Shown: piece by piece, positions 1 through 8,879 of the stretch
Position numbering within the stretch: position 1 is the first letter of the stretch
Layout of the letters: the number at the start of each line of letters is the position of its first letter
Assembly: GCA_016707895.1 (NCBI GenBank)
Contig: JADJGV010000003.1
Span: 186,001-250,000, forward strand
DNA: 64,000 nt
DNA from: Myxococcales bacterium
GTDB lineage: Bacteria; Myxococcota_A; Polyangia; Haliangiales; Haliangiaceae
Direction: 5' to 3'
The notes under the pieces: generated by a model
What the model was told of the DNA's origin: nothing
Databases searched by the model: none
Seen by the model: the letters and a program-made list of their open reading frames with translations, nothing else
Program-made: the position numbers and the translations under genes

Positions 1-982
1 GACACACCGCGCCGACGTCCGGGGCCAGCCAGTAGAGCGCCGCACCATCCGAGCACAGGTCGGTCAGCTCGGCGTCCACCGAGATCACGTCGTGGCGCTC
101 GCCACTGCCGTCGGTGCGGACACCGATCAGCGTGTCGTTCGGGCGTCCCGCCAGGTGGACGTAGTACCAATCACCGACGGCGATCACCGACGCCTCCGAC
201 GGGATCTCGATCGAGCGCTCGAGCAGGGTGCGCCCGAGCTTGCCGGCGATCGGGTCGTACTCGACGAGGCGCGTCGCGGTCATGCCGACGCCACCCGGGA
301 GCAGGAGCTGCACGCCGCCGAGCTCGCCGGGCCACCGCGGCAGCGGGGCAACGCGGTGCCGCTCGATCAGGTAGCCGCGGTCGTTGAAGCCAACCACCAG
401 GATCCCCGCGACGGTCGCGACCTGCATCCGGAAGGGCCACCCCTTGGTCGCTGCGGACCGAAACACCTGGGCCAGCCCCCCGTCTCGGTCGAAGCCGCAG
501 ACGACCAACTGCCGGACCCACTCGCGCCCCGCCATGACGCTCTCGGAGGCGACCGCGTAGAGGCGATCGTCGATCCACATGAGGTCCTCGATGGACTGCC
601 AGGCCGCGGGGTGCTCGGTCGGCGGAAGCGCGGCGAAGCGCTGATCCTCGCCGGCCGGGCTCCGCGCATGGATGGCGTCGTCGCGATGGTAGTAGAGCGT
701 TCCGTCCCGCTCGCAGCAGGCGTCGACGTTGTTGTAGCAGTCGTTGGGCACGAGCGTGCCGTCGGGCAACGTCACCTCAGGCGCGTCGCCGGGCACGAGC
801 AGCCGCCCCGTGGCGCCACCGCTGCCGACCTGCGCCAGCGAGATCTCCCAGTGGTACGTCGGCTGCTGCCCTCCGCCCGTGAGCCAGGTCAGCCGGTCGC
901 CGACGATGCGCAGGTGGCGCGGTCGATCGGCGCACCACGCGATGACCGGCTGCAAGCCAGGAGGCACGATCAGCTCGGCCAT
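1..982 (-). CDS. Hypothetical protein, probable beta-propeller (3' end outside window)
   Basis: An open frame runs from an ATG at 982 down through the window edge, so about 327 N-terminal residues are visible and the C-terminus is missing. There is no signal peptide or membrane segment. The protein has recurring short blocks ending in aromatic or hydrophobic strands, such as GTLYYHRDDAIH, DRLYAVASE and GAALYWLAP. These are typical of beta-propeller blades that read out a value, and similar blocks occur in the C-terminal half of the lipoprotein at 34776-36500. It lies 68 nt after the stop of the 167-aa lipoprotein gene on the same strand and may be the last gene of that operon. No catalytic motif was recognised; function unknown. 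Confidence 0.75.
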   Translation of the reverse strand, partial: MAELIVPPGLQPVIAWCADRPRHLRIVGDRLTWLTGGGQQPTYHWEISLAQVGSGGATGRLLVPGDAPEVTLPDGTLVPNDCYNNVDACCERDGTLYYHRDDAIHARSPAGEDQRFAALPPTEHPAAWQSIEDLMWIDDRLYAVASESVMAGREWVRQLVVCGFDRDGGLAQVFRSAATKGWPFRMQVATVAGILVVGFNDRGYLIERHRVAPLPRWPGELGGVQLLLPGGVGMTATRLVEYDPIAGKLGRTLLERSIEIPSEASVIAVGDWYYVHLAGRPNDTLIGVRTDGSGERHDVISVDAELTDLCSDGAALYWLAPDVGAVC

Positions 983-1050
983 GAGGACCTGCGGCGAGTG
1001 TAGCGGTCGGCGTCCGTCGGCGCCGCCGGGTTGGCGCGACACCACGCCTT

Positions 1051-1554
1051 CTAGCGGTTCACCAAGCGGACGAGCCTTTCGAAGCGCGCCCGCAGCTTCG
1101 CGAGCACCGTGACATCGTCATCCCAGTCGAGATCTTGGCACAGGTCGCCGATCTCGTACTCCATGTTCGCGAAGTCCTCGGTCGCCGCCTTCCACTCGTC
1201 GCCAGGCACCCACGACGGCGGCGCAACCTTCCACACCGCGAACAACATCCCCCGCTCCTTGTCGTTGGTGGGAATCGCGCAGGTCCGCTTGGCCCGAGCT
1301 GCGGTTGGCGGAGCCTGCTCGAGCTCGCTCAGGAGCGCGTCGAAGACGACCATCGGTGGAGGCAACGCCATCGGCTGCGCATCGCTGACGTCGGGGGCCG
1401 TGGCGCGCTCGCGGCCGCCATCATGGCCTCTGAGGTCGGCGCGTGGCGTGCCCGCATCAGGCGCGCGCGTCGGTCGCTTCGCAGGCTCCTTCCCGCATCC
1501 CGCGACGTTTGTGCCAAGGCCGGCGAGGCAGGCCAGCGCGCACGCTCGGTTCAC
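1051..1554 (-). CDS. Small lipoprotein, unknown function
   Basis: Predicted 167-aa lipoprotein. The N-terminus (MNRACALACLAGLGTNVAGC) is a short signal peptide ending in a lipobox-like VAGC, so Cys20 is the likely lipidated residue. A Pro/Arg-rich linker follows, then a mostly helical acidic C-terminal domain ending in RFERLVRLVNR. Its ATG overlaps the stop of the upstream 613-aa gene by 4 nt (ATGA), so the two are probably translationally coupled. It is the third gene of an operon that starts at the promoter-like element at 3659-3684. No domain was recognised. Confidence 0.8.
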   Translation of the reverse strand: MNRACALACLAGLGTNVAGCGKEPAKRPTRAPDAGTPRADLRGHDGGRERATAPDVSDAQPMALPPPMVVFDALLSELEQAPPTAARAKRTCAIPTNDKERGMLFAVWKVAPPSWVPGDEWKAATEDFANMEYEIGDLCQDLDWDDDVTVLAKLRARFERLVRLVNR

Positions 1555-3392
1555 GGCGCCACCTGCCAGAACACCGTCACGCGATCCTCGTCGGTCGCGG
1601 CCAGCAGCGCGCCGTCCGGCGACAGCACGAACGCGTCGATCGCGGAGGTCTGCCGCCCGACCTTCTGCAGATCGGCCACGGCGGCCGGAGCGAACGCGTC
1701 TACCAGGCCGTCGCTCCAGCCGAGAAACGCGCGCTTGCCGTCGGCGCTGACCGCCGCGGCGGTGACGCCTTCGCGATCGAAGCGCGCGCGGCCGAGCTGC
1801 GTCCCGTCGGGCAACGCGTAGGTCTCGACGATGGTGCCGGTCCGCGACTCCTTGTCGCCGTACTCGTCGGGAGCCTCGTCAGCTGCGGGCGCCGGGCCAA
1901 GCACGACGACCAAGACCTTCCGGTCGCGCGACGCCGCGCTCGCGATGAGCGGGCGCGCACCGCGGTCGATCGTCATGACCTGCCGCTTCGCGACGACGTC
2001 CCAGACCGCGGGACGCGCCCCGCCAGCGGCGACGGCGACGCCCGCGCTCAGCTGCCACGCCGCTGATGTCGCGTCGGGGTCACAGCCGGCCGGCTTGGCG
2101 AGCGTCTGCTCGCCTTGGTCCTTGACCCACACCTTCAGCGGTCCGCAGGCAGCGAGCTGTGCCGCCGCAACACCAACGACCTCGCCGGCGGCACCGACGT
2201 GTTCTTCGTTCACCCAGTCCGGCGCGCCGGTTGTGGGCGCAGGCGCCGTGTAGGGCTCGACCTTGCTCGTGTTCGTCGGGGAGGCCAACGAGAGCGCACC
2301 GTTGACCCGTACGATCGCGCCGCCGGCCGGCGCCCACCCGACGAAGCTCGGCCGTGGCGCGCGCGCGGGCGCTTCGCCCGTCCGGGCGTCGGCGCTGACC
2401 ACGTCGGCGACGTCGGCATAGTAGAGCTTCGCCCCATCGCGCGAGAACGTCGGTGCTGGGGAGGTCTTGGTCGAGCGAGTCCAGAGTCGGGTGCGGGCGC
2501 CGACGTCCCACACGCTCACGGATGTCTGCGTGGCGAGCGCGAGCAGCTCGCCGTTGGGTGAGATCGCGACCTGGCTTGGCGTGACGTCCGGGTCGAGCGC
2601 GAAGGGGACCATCGTCATGCCCGCCACGTCCATCAGCACGACGCCTCTCGCGGTCGCAACGGCTACGAGGTTGGCGTCAGCGCTGAACGAAGCCCCAAGC
2701 GTACGGGCGCCCAGGGACGCCAGCACCCTGACGTTCCTGGCGCCGGCGGGTACGTCCCAGGTCACGATCCGGTCGCTTGCGACGCCGACCAGCGTGCCGT
2801 CGATCCTGAACGCCGCGAGCGAAATTCGATCAGAGGTCGTGACCAGCGCCTCCGCCTTGTCCGACGGCCGCACGTTGACGCGACCGCCGAGCACCGCGAC
2901 GCGCGCGTCGTCGGCGCTGAACGCGAAGCCGTACACGCGCTCGTTGGCGGTCGAGCGAACCTCGGTGCCCGCGTGCCAGTCGACCACCCGTACGTCGACG
3001 GGCCGATCTCCCTGCGTCAGGCCGAGGTAGCGACCGCCCGGCGATAGGGCGCACTGTGCCGACCCTGCCGTGGCGACGGTGCTCCAGAGCAGCGCACCGT
3101 TGCCGTCCCACAAGCGGATATGGCGATTGCCGCAGGTAAGGATGCGGCCATCGGTCGCGATGATGTGCTGGATGGCGTCAGCGCTCGACAGCTGCGGCGC
3201 GCCGATCTGGCCGACCGCGCCAGGCGGGCGCCCCGGCGGGCCCGCGCGATCGAACGGGACGCCAGCGCCGTCGACGGCGGCTGCCGCGTCACCCCCGGGC
3301 CCAGTCGAACTCGCGCTTGGCTGTGCCTTCTCCTTCTTGCCGCAGGCGCCAAGCACCAAACAGGCGGCCAGCAGGAACGTTCTCGTCGTCAT
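1551..3392 (-). CDS. WD40-like beta-propeller lipoprotein
   Basis: Predicted 613-aa lipoprotein. The signal peptide ends in a clear lipobox (LVLGAC, Cys17) followed by a charged GKKEK stretch. The mature part is built of repeated blades of WD40/YVTN type: ILTCGNRHIRLWDGNG, SLAAFRIDGTLVGVASDRIV, TWDVPAGARN, LALATQTSVSVWDVG and SPDGALLAATDEDRVTVFW. That suggests one or two propellers acting as a protein-binding scaffold on the outside of the membrane. Start and stop both overlap the neighbouring genes by 4 nt. No enzyme motif is visible. Its partner is unknown; the small membrane protein encoded just upstream is a candidate. Confidence 0.85.
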   Translation of the reverse strand: MTTRTFLLAACLVLGACGKKEKAQPSASSTGPGGDAAAAVDGAGVPFDRAGPPGRPPGAVGQIGAPQLSSADAIQHIIATDGRILTCGNRHIRLWDGNGALLWSTVATAGSAQCALSPGGRYLGLTQGDRPVDVRVVDWHAGTEVRSTANERVYGFAFSADDARVAVLGGRVNVRPSDKAEALVTTSDRISLAAFRIDGTLVGVASDRIVTWDVPAGARNVRVLASLGARTLGASFSADANLVAVATARGVVLMDVAGMTMVPFALDPDVTPSQVAISPNGELLALATQTSVSVWDVGARTRLWTRSTKTSPAPTFSRDGAKLYYADVADVVSADARTGEAPARAPRPSFVGWAPAGGAIVRVNGALSLASPTNTSKVEPYTAPAPTTGAPDWVNEEHVGAAGEVVGVAAAQLAACGPLKVWVKDQGEQTLAKPAGCDPDATSAAWQLSAGVAVAAGGARPAVWDVVAKRQVMTIDRGARPLIASAASRDRKVLVVVLGPAPAADEAPDEYGDKESRTGTIVETYALPDGTQLGRARFDREGVTAAAVSADGKRAFLGWSDGLVDAFAPAAVADLQKVGRQTSAIDAFVLSPDGALLAATDEDRVTVFWQVAP

Positions 3393-3643
3393 CGCGTGTG
3401 CTCCAGTTGATCGGAACCGCCTGCGGACCGCGGGGCGACCGCGGACTCATCTCCCTCTGGTGGCAGGCTCAAAGGGAAGAGGTAGTCGTCGGTCGGGATG
3501 AGCGCGCTCGGCCGGTGCGCAGGTGCGGTTAGAGCGATGCCCCCTGCACAGACGACGTCGATCGCGGCGAGCAGCACGACGACGAGTCGCCCGCGGCGTC
3601 CGCGAGGGGCAGGGGGGCTGACGTTGAACATCGTGTGACTCAT
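3389..3643 (-). CDS. Small single-pass membrane protein
   Basis: Predicted 84-aa protein with one membrane segment (about residues 18-40, LVVVLLAAIDVVCAGGIALTA) after a short basic N-terminus, then an acidic, Pro-rich periplasmic tail. The open frame extends far upstream, but that part is antisense to the kinase gene. The ATG at 3643 is chosen because it lies 15 nt downstream of the TCGATA box of a promoter-like element. The stop overlaps the ATG of the WD40-like lipoprotein by 4 nt. It is the first gene of this operon. No family was recognised; it may anchor or partner the propeller lipoprotein. Confidence 0.65.
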   Translation of the reverse strand: MSHTMFNVSPPAPRGRRGRLVVVLLAAIDVVCAGGIALTAPAHRPSALIPTDDYLFPLSLPPEGDESAVAPRSAGGSDQLEHTR

Positions 3644-3658
3644 CAGGTTCCCGCGAGG

Positions 3659-3684
3659 TATCGACCGCCCGCGCGCCGGGTTGC
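3659..3684 (-). promoter_or_regulatory. ECF-like promoter element (copy 1)
   Basis: On the minus strand, GCAACC (3684-3679), a 14-nt spacer, then TCGATA (3664-3659). It faces the 84-aa gene, whose ATG is 15 nt beyond TCGATA. It belongs to a family of nine identical-spacing elements in this window. Confidence 0.7.
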
Positions 3685-3806
3685 GTAGGCAGCGCCGGAT
3701 CGCCCCACGGAGCTGGGATTCGGGTCGGCACGGCGCTCCCAAGGGATGGCGGTCGGACCTTCGCTCGCTTCCATCGGGGCGCAAGATCCCATACACTCGG
3801 AGGCCG

Positions 3807-5300
3807 GTGTCCACGGTGATCGGCAACCCAGGAGCGGCGCCGGGAGGCGCGACCAGCGTGCGCCTCGGGAAATACGTGCTGGATGCGCCGCTCGGGATGG
3901 GCGGCATGGCCGAGGTGTTCCGCGGACATACGGAGGGCGCGGAGGGATTCCAGCGGCCGGTCGCGATCAAGCGCGTGCTGCCGGACGCATCGCGGAACCC
4001 GGCGTTCGCGGAGATGTTCGTCAGCGAGGCGAAGCTGTCGTCGCGGATGCAGCACGCGAACATCGTCAGCGTGCTGGACTTCGACCGCGACCACGAAGGG
4101 CGGCTGTACCTTGTGATGGAGCTGGTGGAGGGGCGCGACCTCGACGGCATCATCGACTCGGGGCGGCTGCCGTTTTCGATCGTGATCTACACGATCACCG
4201 AGGTGCTGCGTGGGCTGGGTTACGCGCACGACCTGCCGGCGGGCGCCGACGGCGTCCGCGGGCTGGTGCACCGCGATATCTCGCCGCACAACGTGCTGTG
4301 CTCGTGGAGTGGCGCGGTCAAGGTGAGCGACTTCGGCATCGCGAAGGCGCGGGCGGCCACGGCGGCCTCGGCGTCGGTGACCATCAAGGGCAAGCCGGCG
4401 TACATGAGCCCCGAGCAGATCAACGGCTCGCCGCTCGACGGGCGCAGCGACCTGTTCGCGGTCGGGATCATGATGTGGCAGATGCTCACGGGGGGCTACC
4501 TGTTCGCGTCGGGCACGACGGCCGAGACGCTCGCGCGCGTGCTGTTCTCGAACGTGACGCCACCCAACCAGGTGACTGGCGACATCCCGCCCGACCTGGA
4601 GGCGGTGACGATGAAGCTGCTCGCCAAGGATCCGGCGCAGCGGTACCAGTCGGCCGAGGAAGCGATCGACGATCTGCTGCGCTGCCAGCACGCGCCGCGC
4701 GACGGCCGGCGCGAGCTCGAGGCGCTGCTGGTGCAGCGGTTCCCACAGAAGGCGCCGGTGCGCACCGGGCAGCGGTCGCGGATGGAGGGGGCCGGCGGGC
4801 TGGCGTCGGGGACGCCCGGCCAGACGGTGCCGAACCGATGGACGCCCGAGCAAGCGGCGGTGATGAACGCGCCGACGTACACGGCGCAGCCAGCCACGCC
4901 GGGGCCAACGGTGCCTGGGTACGCGGCCGCGCGGGTCGACGCGCCGGCGAAGCCGAAGACCGGGCTGATCGTCGGTGGCGTGGTCGCCGCGGTCGCCCTG
5001 GTCGTGGTGATCGTGCTGGTCGCGTCGGGGGGCGGCAGTAGCGCGGCCCCCGCCGGCACGCCACCGGGCGGCGCGGCGGGTGGCGTGGTCGATGCAGCCG
5101 CAGCGCAGGCCGTCGACGCAGGCGTCGTGCCGGTCGACGCGAGCGAGGCCGCGCTGACCCCGCCGGATGCGGCGGTGCTGGTCGATGCCGCGGCGCCCCC
5201 GCCCGACGCGCGCAAGCGCAGCGGTGGCCACGGCGGCGGGAGCGCGGGCGGCGGCACCGGCAGCAGCACGATCAAAGAGATCCCGATCCCAGGTCAGTGA
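3807..5300 (+). CDS. Hanks-type Ser/Thr protein kinase with C-terminal membrane anchor
   Basis: Predicted 497-aa kinase from a GTG at 3807. A GGAGG lies 3 nt upstream, and a second in-frame GTG at 3816 would give a better spacing. All catalytic motifs are present: Gly-rich loop LGMGGMAEVF (29-38), VAIK with Lys55, HRD at 155-157 followed by Asn, DFG at 175-177, and SPEQ in the APE position. The kinase domain spans about 22-300. A linker rich in Pro/Ala follows, then a membrane segment (about 390-412, GLIVGGVVAAVALVVVIVLVA) and an Ala/Asp-rich periplasmic tail. This is the usual layout of bacterial receptor kinases. The stop is followed at once by two envelope-protein genes on the same strand, suggesting that the kinase senses or controls them. 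Confidence 0.93.
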   Translation: MSTVIGNPGAAPGGATSVRLGKYVLDAPLGMGGMAEVFRGHTEGAEGFQRPVAIKRVLPDASRNPAFAEMFVSEAKLSSRMQHANIVSVLDFDRDHEGRLYLVMELVEGRDLDGIIDSGRLPFSIVIYTITEVLRGLGYAHDLPAGADGVRGLVHRDISPHNVLCSWSGAVKVSDFGIAKARAATAASASVTIKGKPAYMSPEQINGSPLDGRSDLFAVGIMMWQMLTGGYLFASGTTAETLARVLFSNVTPPNQVTGDIPPDLEAVTMKLLAKDPAQRYQSAEEAIDDLLRCQHAPRDGRRELEALLVQRFPQKAPVRTGQRSRMEGAGGLASGTPGQTVPNRWTPEQAAVMNAPTYTAQPATPGPTVPGYAAARVDAPAKPKTGLIVGGVVAAVALVVVIVLVASGGGSSAAPAGTPPGGAAGGVVDAAAAQAVDAGVVPVDASEAALTPPDAAVLVDAAAPPPDARKRSGGHGGGSAGGGTGSSTIKEIPIPGQ

Positions 5301-5377
5301 TGTCGACGCTGTGCACGATCCGCCGCAACCCGCGGCGGGACCGGCCGATACCGGGGCCAAGCCCGATGGAGTTCGCC

Positions 5378-6304
5378 ATGCATGCTCGTTCGCGGGGGCG
5401 CCGCGCCCTCCTCACGCTCGCCGCCGCGGCCGGCCTCACGGCTGGCTTCGCGGTCGCCGCGCCCGCGGCCCGCGCCCAGGGCTCGCAGGCCCAGGTCATC
5501 CTGGTCGACGAGGGCGGCTCGTACGAGGTGCTGGTGCACCCGGACTTCGTCACCGTCGTCTACCTGCCCGACAAGATCGAGAAGGCGCTGGCGTCGGACA
5601 CGCAGAGCTACGAGGTGAAGCCGATCGGCTCCACCAGCCTGGCGATCCGTCCGCTCAGGGCCGACGCCAAGCCCGCCAACCTGGCGCTGTCGACCGCGTC
5701 GCTGAAGGTCTCGGTCGTGCTGAAGATGGCGCCGACCCGCGAGCACGCGATGACCCAGGTGACCTTCAAGCGCGCCGACGTCGAGGCCGAGCTCGAGCGC
5801 CGCATCGCCGAGAAGGTCAAGGAGCGCACCGCCGCGCTCGAGGCGAAGGTCGCCGCGATGCAAGCGCAGATGGACGCCGAGCTGCCCAAGCTCGCCGACG
5901 GGCTGATCGCCGCGCGCATCTTGCAGCGCCGCGAGCTGCGCACGCTCAACGCGATCGAGCGCAACGACGACAACGTCGTGGTCGAGACCACGCACGTCCT
6001 CTACCTCGGCGACGACGCCTTCATCGTCTTCGACATCGAGAACCGCAACAAGGCGCCCTACCGCCTGGCGAAGGTCGCGATGCAAGACGGCACGCGTGAC
6101 GCCGCTGGCGTTGTGCGCTTCACCAGCGACGCCGCCGAGACCGCCGGTGCCGGCGTGATCGGCGTCGTACGGCCGGGCGGCCACGGCAAGGGCGTCGTCG
6201 TCGTCCGCCGCGCCGCCGACCTGGTCGGCAAGCCGCTGACGCTCGTCGTCACCGAGCCCGGCGACAAGGGCAAGGTCGCGGTCGACCGGATCGTCCTGCG
6301 ATGA
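5378..6304 (+). CDS. Exported coiled-coil protein, possibly DUF2381/VirB9-like
   Basis: Predicted 308-aa periplasmic protein. The ATG at 5378 is preferred because GGAG lies 6 nt upstream and a classical signal peptide follows (RRALLTLAAAAGLTAGFAVA, cleavage near ARAQ). The frame is also open from GTG 5297. The mature part has a beta-rich N-terminal domain (YEVLVHPDFVTVVYLPDKI), a coiled coil (about 140-190, with EAELERRIAEKVKERTAALE), then a second beta domain. The arrangement recalls DUF2381 proteins found near Ser/Thr kinases in myxobacteria, or VirB9/TraN-like periplasmic proteins. This is resemblance only. It follows the kinase gene directly and its stop overlaps the next ATG by 4 nt. Confidence 0.8.
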   Translation: MHARSRGRRALLTLAAAAGLTAGFAVAAPAARAQGSQAQVILVDEGGSYEVLVHPDFVTVVYLPDKIEKALASDTQSYEVKPIGSTSLAIRPLRADAKPANLALSTASLKVSVVLKMAPTREHAMTQVTFKRADVEAELERRIAEKVKERTAALEAKVAAMQAQMDAELPKLADGLIAARILQRRELRTLNAIERNDDNVVVETTHVLYLGDDAFIVFDIENRNKAPYRLAKVAMQDGTRDAAGVVRFTSDAAETAGAGVIGVVRPGGHGKGVVVVRRAADLVGKPLTLVVTEPGDKGKVAVDRIVLR

Positions 6305-6945
6305 AGCCGCTCGCGCTCGTCGCGGCGACCGCGCTGCTCGCGCCCGCCGCCGTCGCCCACGCCGACCGCCGCGAGGCCTCGGTCCATGTCCACGCGGTCG
6401 GCGGACCGCTGTCGATGGAGGACGACGCCTCGACCGCGGGCGCCGGCACCGGCGCGCTCGCCGGCCTGGCCGTCCGCGCCAGCTACGCCACCCGCAACGC
6501 CTGGCAGTACGACACCCAGCTCACGCTCGGCTACGGCCGCGCCTCGTTCGACGCCGGTCAGTTCTTGCTGGGCGGCGGCACGCCCATGACCGTGCCGTTC
6601 ACCGTGTCCTCGCAGCTCGCCCGCCTCGACGCCGGCGTCACCCTGCGCCTCGGCGTCCGCTGGATCCCCACCGTGCGCCTCGCCGTCGGCGCCCAGGCCG
6701 TCCGCCGCGGCAGCCCCGTCGCCACCGCCGGCGGCTTCGAGTTCACAGACGACGACACCGCCCCGTCCTCGCTGTCCGCTAACCTCATCGGCTCCGCCAC
6801 CGTCGGCCTCGACTACCGCATGAGCCGCCGCCTGATCGTCGGCGTCGCCCTCGGCGCGACCGCCGCCGTCCCTGGCGTCGGCGACAGCTGGCGCGAGGCG
6901 ACAATCACCGTGCACGCCGCGCGATACTGGTATCCGCGCTGGTGA
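6301..6945 (+). CDS. Outer-membrane beta-barrel-like protein
   Basis: Predicted 214-aa exported protein. It has a signal peptide (MKPLALVAATALLAPAAVAHA, cleavage before DRRE). The rest alternates polar and hydrophobic residues in strands ending in aromatics, such as VRASYATRNAWQYDTQLTLG, IGSATVGLDYRMSRRLIVGV and ITVHAARYWYPRW. The C-terminal residue is an aromatic (W), as in outer-membrane barrels. Its ATG overlaps the stop of the periplasmic gene (ATGA), so the three genes kinase, periplasmic protein and barrel form an operon. The specific role is unknown. Confidence 0.75.
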   Translation: MKPLALVAATALLAPAAVAHADRREASVHVHAVGGPLSMEDDASTAGAGTGALAGLAVRASYATRNAWQYDTQLTLGYGRASFDAGQFLLGGGTPMTVPFTVSSQLARLDAGVTLRLGVRWIPTVRLAVGAQAVRRGSPVATAGGFEFTDDDTAPSSLSANLIGSATVGLDYRMSRRLIVGVALGATAAVPGVGDSWREATITVHAARYWYPRW

Positions 6946-7126
6946 GCGTGCGCGGCCAGAGCGGCAGCAACACCGTCAGCGGTCAAGACCATGCGCCGCG
7001 CGGCCTCGCGGGCGATCGCCGGCGTGCCACGTCGCCGGCGTCGTGACGACGTCCCTGATGCCGATGCCGGTGGGAGGCTTCGCGCCCCATCGCTTGGTGA
7101 GGCGGTCATCGTGCTCCTGCATCGAG

Positions 7127-7885
7127 CTACGTGGCCGTCTCCGTCTGGGCCACGCCCCAGTCGTCGGCCAGGCTCGGGTCGTCCTTCCGAAGTCGGCGTT
7201 GCAGGTCCTGGAACTTCTCGACGAGCTCGCGGTAGCCGTCGATGTCCTCGGCGACGTTCGTGTCGATCGACACCGACTCGCCCGACGGCGCGAGCGAGAT
7301 CGTGGCTGGGCCAGGCCCCGGGCGAAACCCGCGCTGCGGCGGCGCCGGGAACGATGTCCGCTCGAGATCCGCAATCAGATCGGCGAAGCGCGTCGCCGCG
7401 AAGGCGCGCACCTTAGCGCTCGCGTTGCCGTGAAATCGCCGCGAGTAGCGCAACGTGCCGCCAGCCGTCAGCTCCACGACCTCACGTCCGAACGGATCGT
7501 CAGGCGCGAACTCGCTGCCGATCGCATACGTGATCGCCGTCGCACCACGGAGCCGACCTGGGGCTCCACCATCGCCCCTGCTTGAGGCTCGCTGCGACAC
7601 CCGGGACAAGTAGGCACGCACTTCCCTGATGATCTTGACCTTGTTCGGATTGTCACCGGTCGCAGAGTTGAAGAACAGGTAGTTTTCCGCGGGCGTGTCG
7701 TTGTCGAACTCGGCGCCTATCGACGCGCCGAACTGCTCGCGTAGCTCGACGGGGAGCAGCGCAAGGACGTCCTCGACGCGGTTCTCGGCGAACAGGTTCA
7801 GGCACAGGTAGTAGACGTCATCGACCGAGAGCTCGCCCCCACGCCAGGCAGCGAGCATCTCGGGAACGTCGGTGAGCGTCATCAT
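7127..7885 (-). CDS. Hypothetical cytoplasmic protein
   Basis: Predicted 252-aa soluble protein starting at the first of two adjacent ATG codons (7885). The N-terminal about 90 residues are helical (VPEMLAAWRGGELSVDDVYY, then LLPVELREQFGASIGAEFD). A beta-rich domain begins near ITYAIGSEFAPDDPFGREVV and contains GGTLRYSRRFHG. The C-terminus is a helical tail (YRELVEKFQDLQRRLRKDD). There is no signal peptide. It follows the pseudokinase gene by 70 nt in a run of four small cytoplasmic genes next to a SUKH-ankyrin protein, a context typical of immunity-gene clusters. No family was recognised. Confidence 0.75.
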   Translation of the reverse strand: MMTLTDVPEMLAAWRGGELSVDDVYYLCLNLFAENRVEDVLALLPVELREQFGASIGAEFDNDTPAENYLFFNSATGDNPNKVKIIREVRAYLSRVSQRASSRGDGGAPGRLRGATAITYAIGSEFAPDDPFGREVVELTAGGTLRYSRRFHGNASAKVRAFAATRFADLIADLERTSFPAPPQRGFRPGPGPATISLAPSGESVSIDTNVAEDIDGYRELVEKFQDLQRRLRKDDPSLADDWGVAQTETAT

Positions 7886-7955
7886 CGACCGCGCCTCCGC
7901 GCCATCGCTCCGCTCCCATCGAGGAGCCTGGTGATCACCGGACCAGCGGTGAGGT

Positions 7956-8879
7956 TCACAACGCCACCGCCCGCAGGGTCGCGACCAGGACGTCGAAGGG
8001 CACCGGCGCGCCGTCGAACAGCGCGACCTCGAGGATATTGCCGAGGCGGGCGGGCCCGGTCCACGGCTGACGCGTGCGGATGTGCTGGCGGAACTCGCGC
8101 CAGGCATCGTCCCAGCGCAGGTTCTGCGGTGCGATCCAGGGATGACCGCCGGTGATCATGTACCAGAGCGTCATCGCCAGGCCGGTGGCGTCGTCGGTGG
8201 TCGCAAACTCGGCGATGAACGGGCGGGGCGGGAACAAGATCGCCTCGCCGCCGTAGTACTGCGACAGGATCGCGGGACCACGGTGCGCGATCTGCGTGAG
8301 CGCCACGCCGCCCTCGGTCTCACGCACGTAGATCAGCTCGGGCCGGATGCCGCCGAGCTGGTGCCCACGAGCGTGGGCCCGCTGCGCGACCGCCGCGACT
8401 TCGAGGGCCAGCGCCAGCGCGGTGCGCGGCGCCAACGTCCCCGCTTGCACGACGGTGTCGAGATCGCGCCCCTCCGGCATCGCCTCGACCACGCCGAGCG
8501 CCGCGTACCCGTTGTAGCGGTAGTCGAGCAGCTCGCCCGCGCGGATCTGTGGCGCGATCTGGGGATCCGTGAAATCGAGGACCGGATGAATCGCCGGCTT
8601 CCAGCCCTTGCTGGTCGCCGTCGTCGCGAGCCCGCGCCGCCAGGTGCCGCTCTCGCGATCGATCGTGACGAACCGCCCTTGCCACTGGTTCTGCACCAGC
8701 GTCTCGATGATGCGCGGCCCGCCGGCGCCGATCGTGCCGCCGCACGGGAACGGCTCGCCGGCGAGCTCCGGCGCCGGGAACCGGTGGGGTCGCGGCAGGT
8801 CCACCGGCGCGGCGCCCGGACGCTGCTCGGTCTTGCGAACGGCGACGCCGAGGTAGACGCACTTGTAGTTGCGCGTCAA
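7956..8879 (-). CDS. Catalytically dead kinase-like protein (pseudokinase)
   Basis: Predicted 307-aa protein with a recognisable kinase C-lobe in which the catalytic motifs are gone. GRDLDTVVQAGTLAPRTALAL and AQRAHARGHQLGGIRPELIY (about 138-185) align with the region ending in HRDLKPENI, but HRD is replaced by QLGG. DATGLAMTLWYMITGGHPW (230-248) matches the helix F region (usually SDVWSLGVVLYELLTGRPPF). No DFG is visible, and the N-lobe lacks a clear Gly-rich loop and VAIK lysine. It probably binds rather than phosphorylates. Its ATG overlaps the stop of the upstream 135-aa gene by 4 nt. Confidence 0.75.
   Translation of the reverse strand: MTRNYKCVYLGVAVRKTEQRPGAAPVDLPRPHRFPAPELAGEPFPCGGTIGAGGPRIIETLVQNQWQGRFVTIDRESGTWRRGLATTATSKGWKPAIHPVLDFTDPQIAPQIRAGELLDYRYNGYAALGVVEAMPEGRDLDTVVQAGTLAPRTALALALEVAAVAQRAHARGHQLGGIRPELIYVRETEGGVALTQIAHRGPAILSQYYGGEAILFPPRPFIAEFATTDDATGLAMTLWYMITGGHPWIAPQNLRWDDAWREFRQHIRTRQPWTGPARLGNILEVALFDGAPVPFDVLVATLRAVAL

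Noticed and set aside
3447..5360. Long minus-strand open frame (637 codons) opposite the kinase
   Set aside because: It is antisense to a kinase with all motifs intact, is rich in Arg and low in aromatic residues, and contains no domain. Long empty frames are normal in DNA this GC-rich. Only its neighbour in another frame (3389-3643) is supported.
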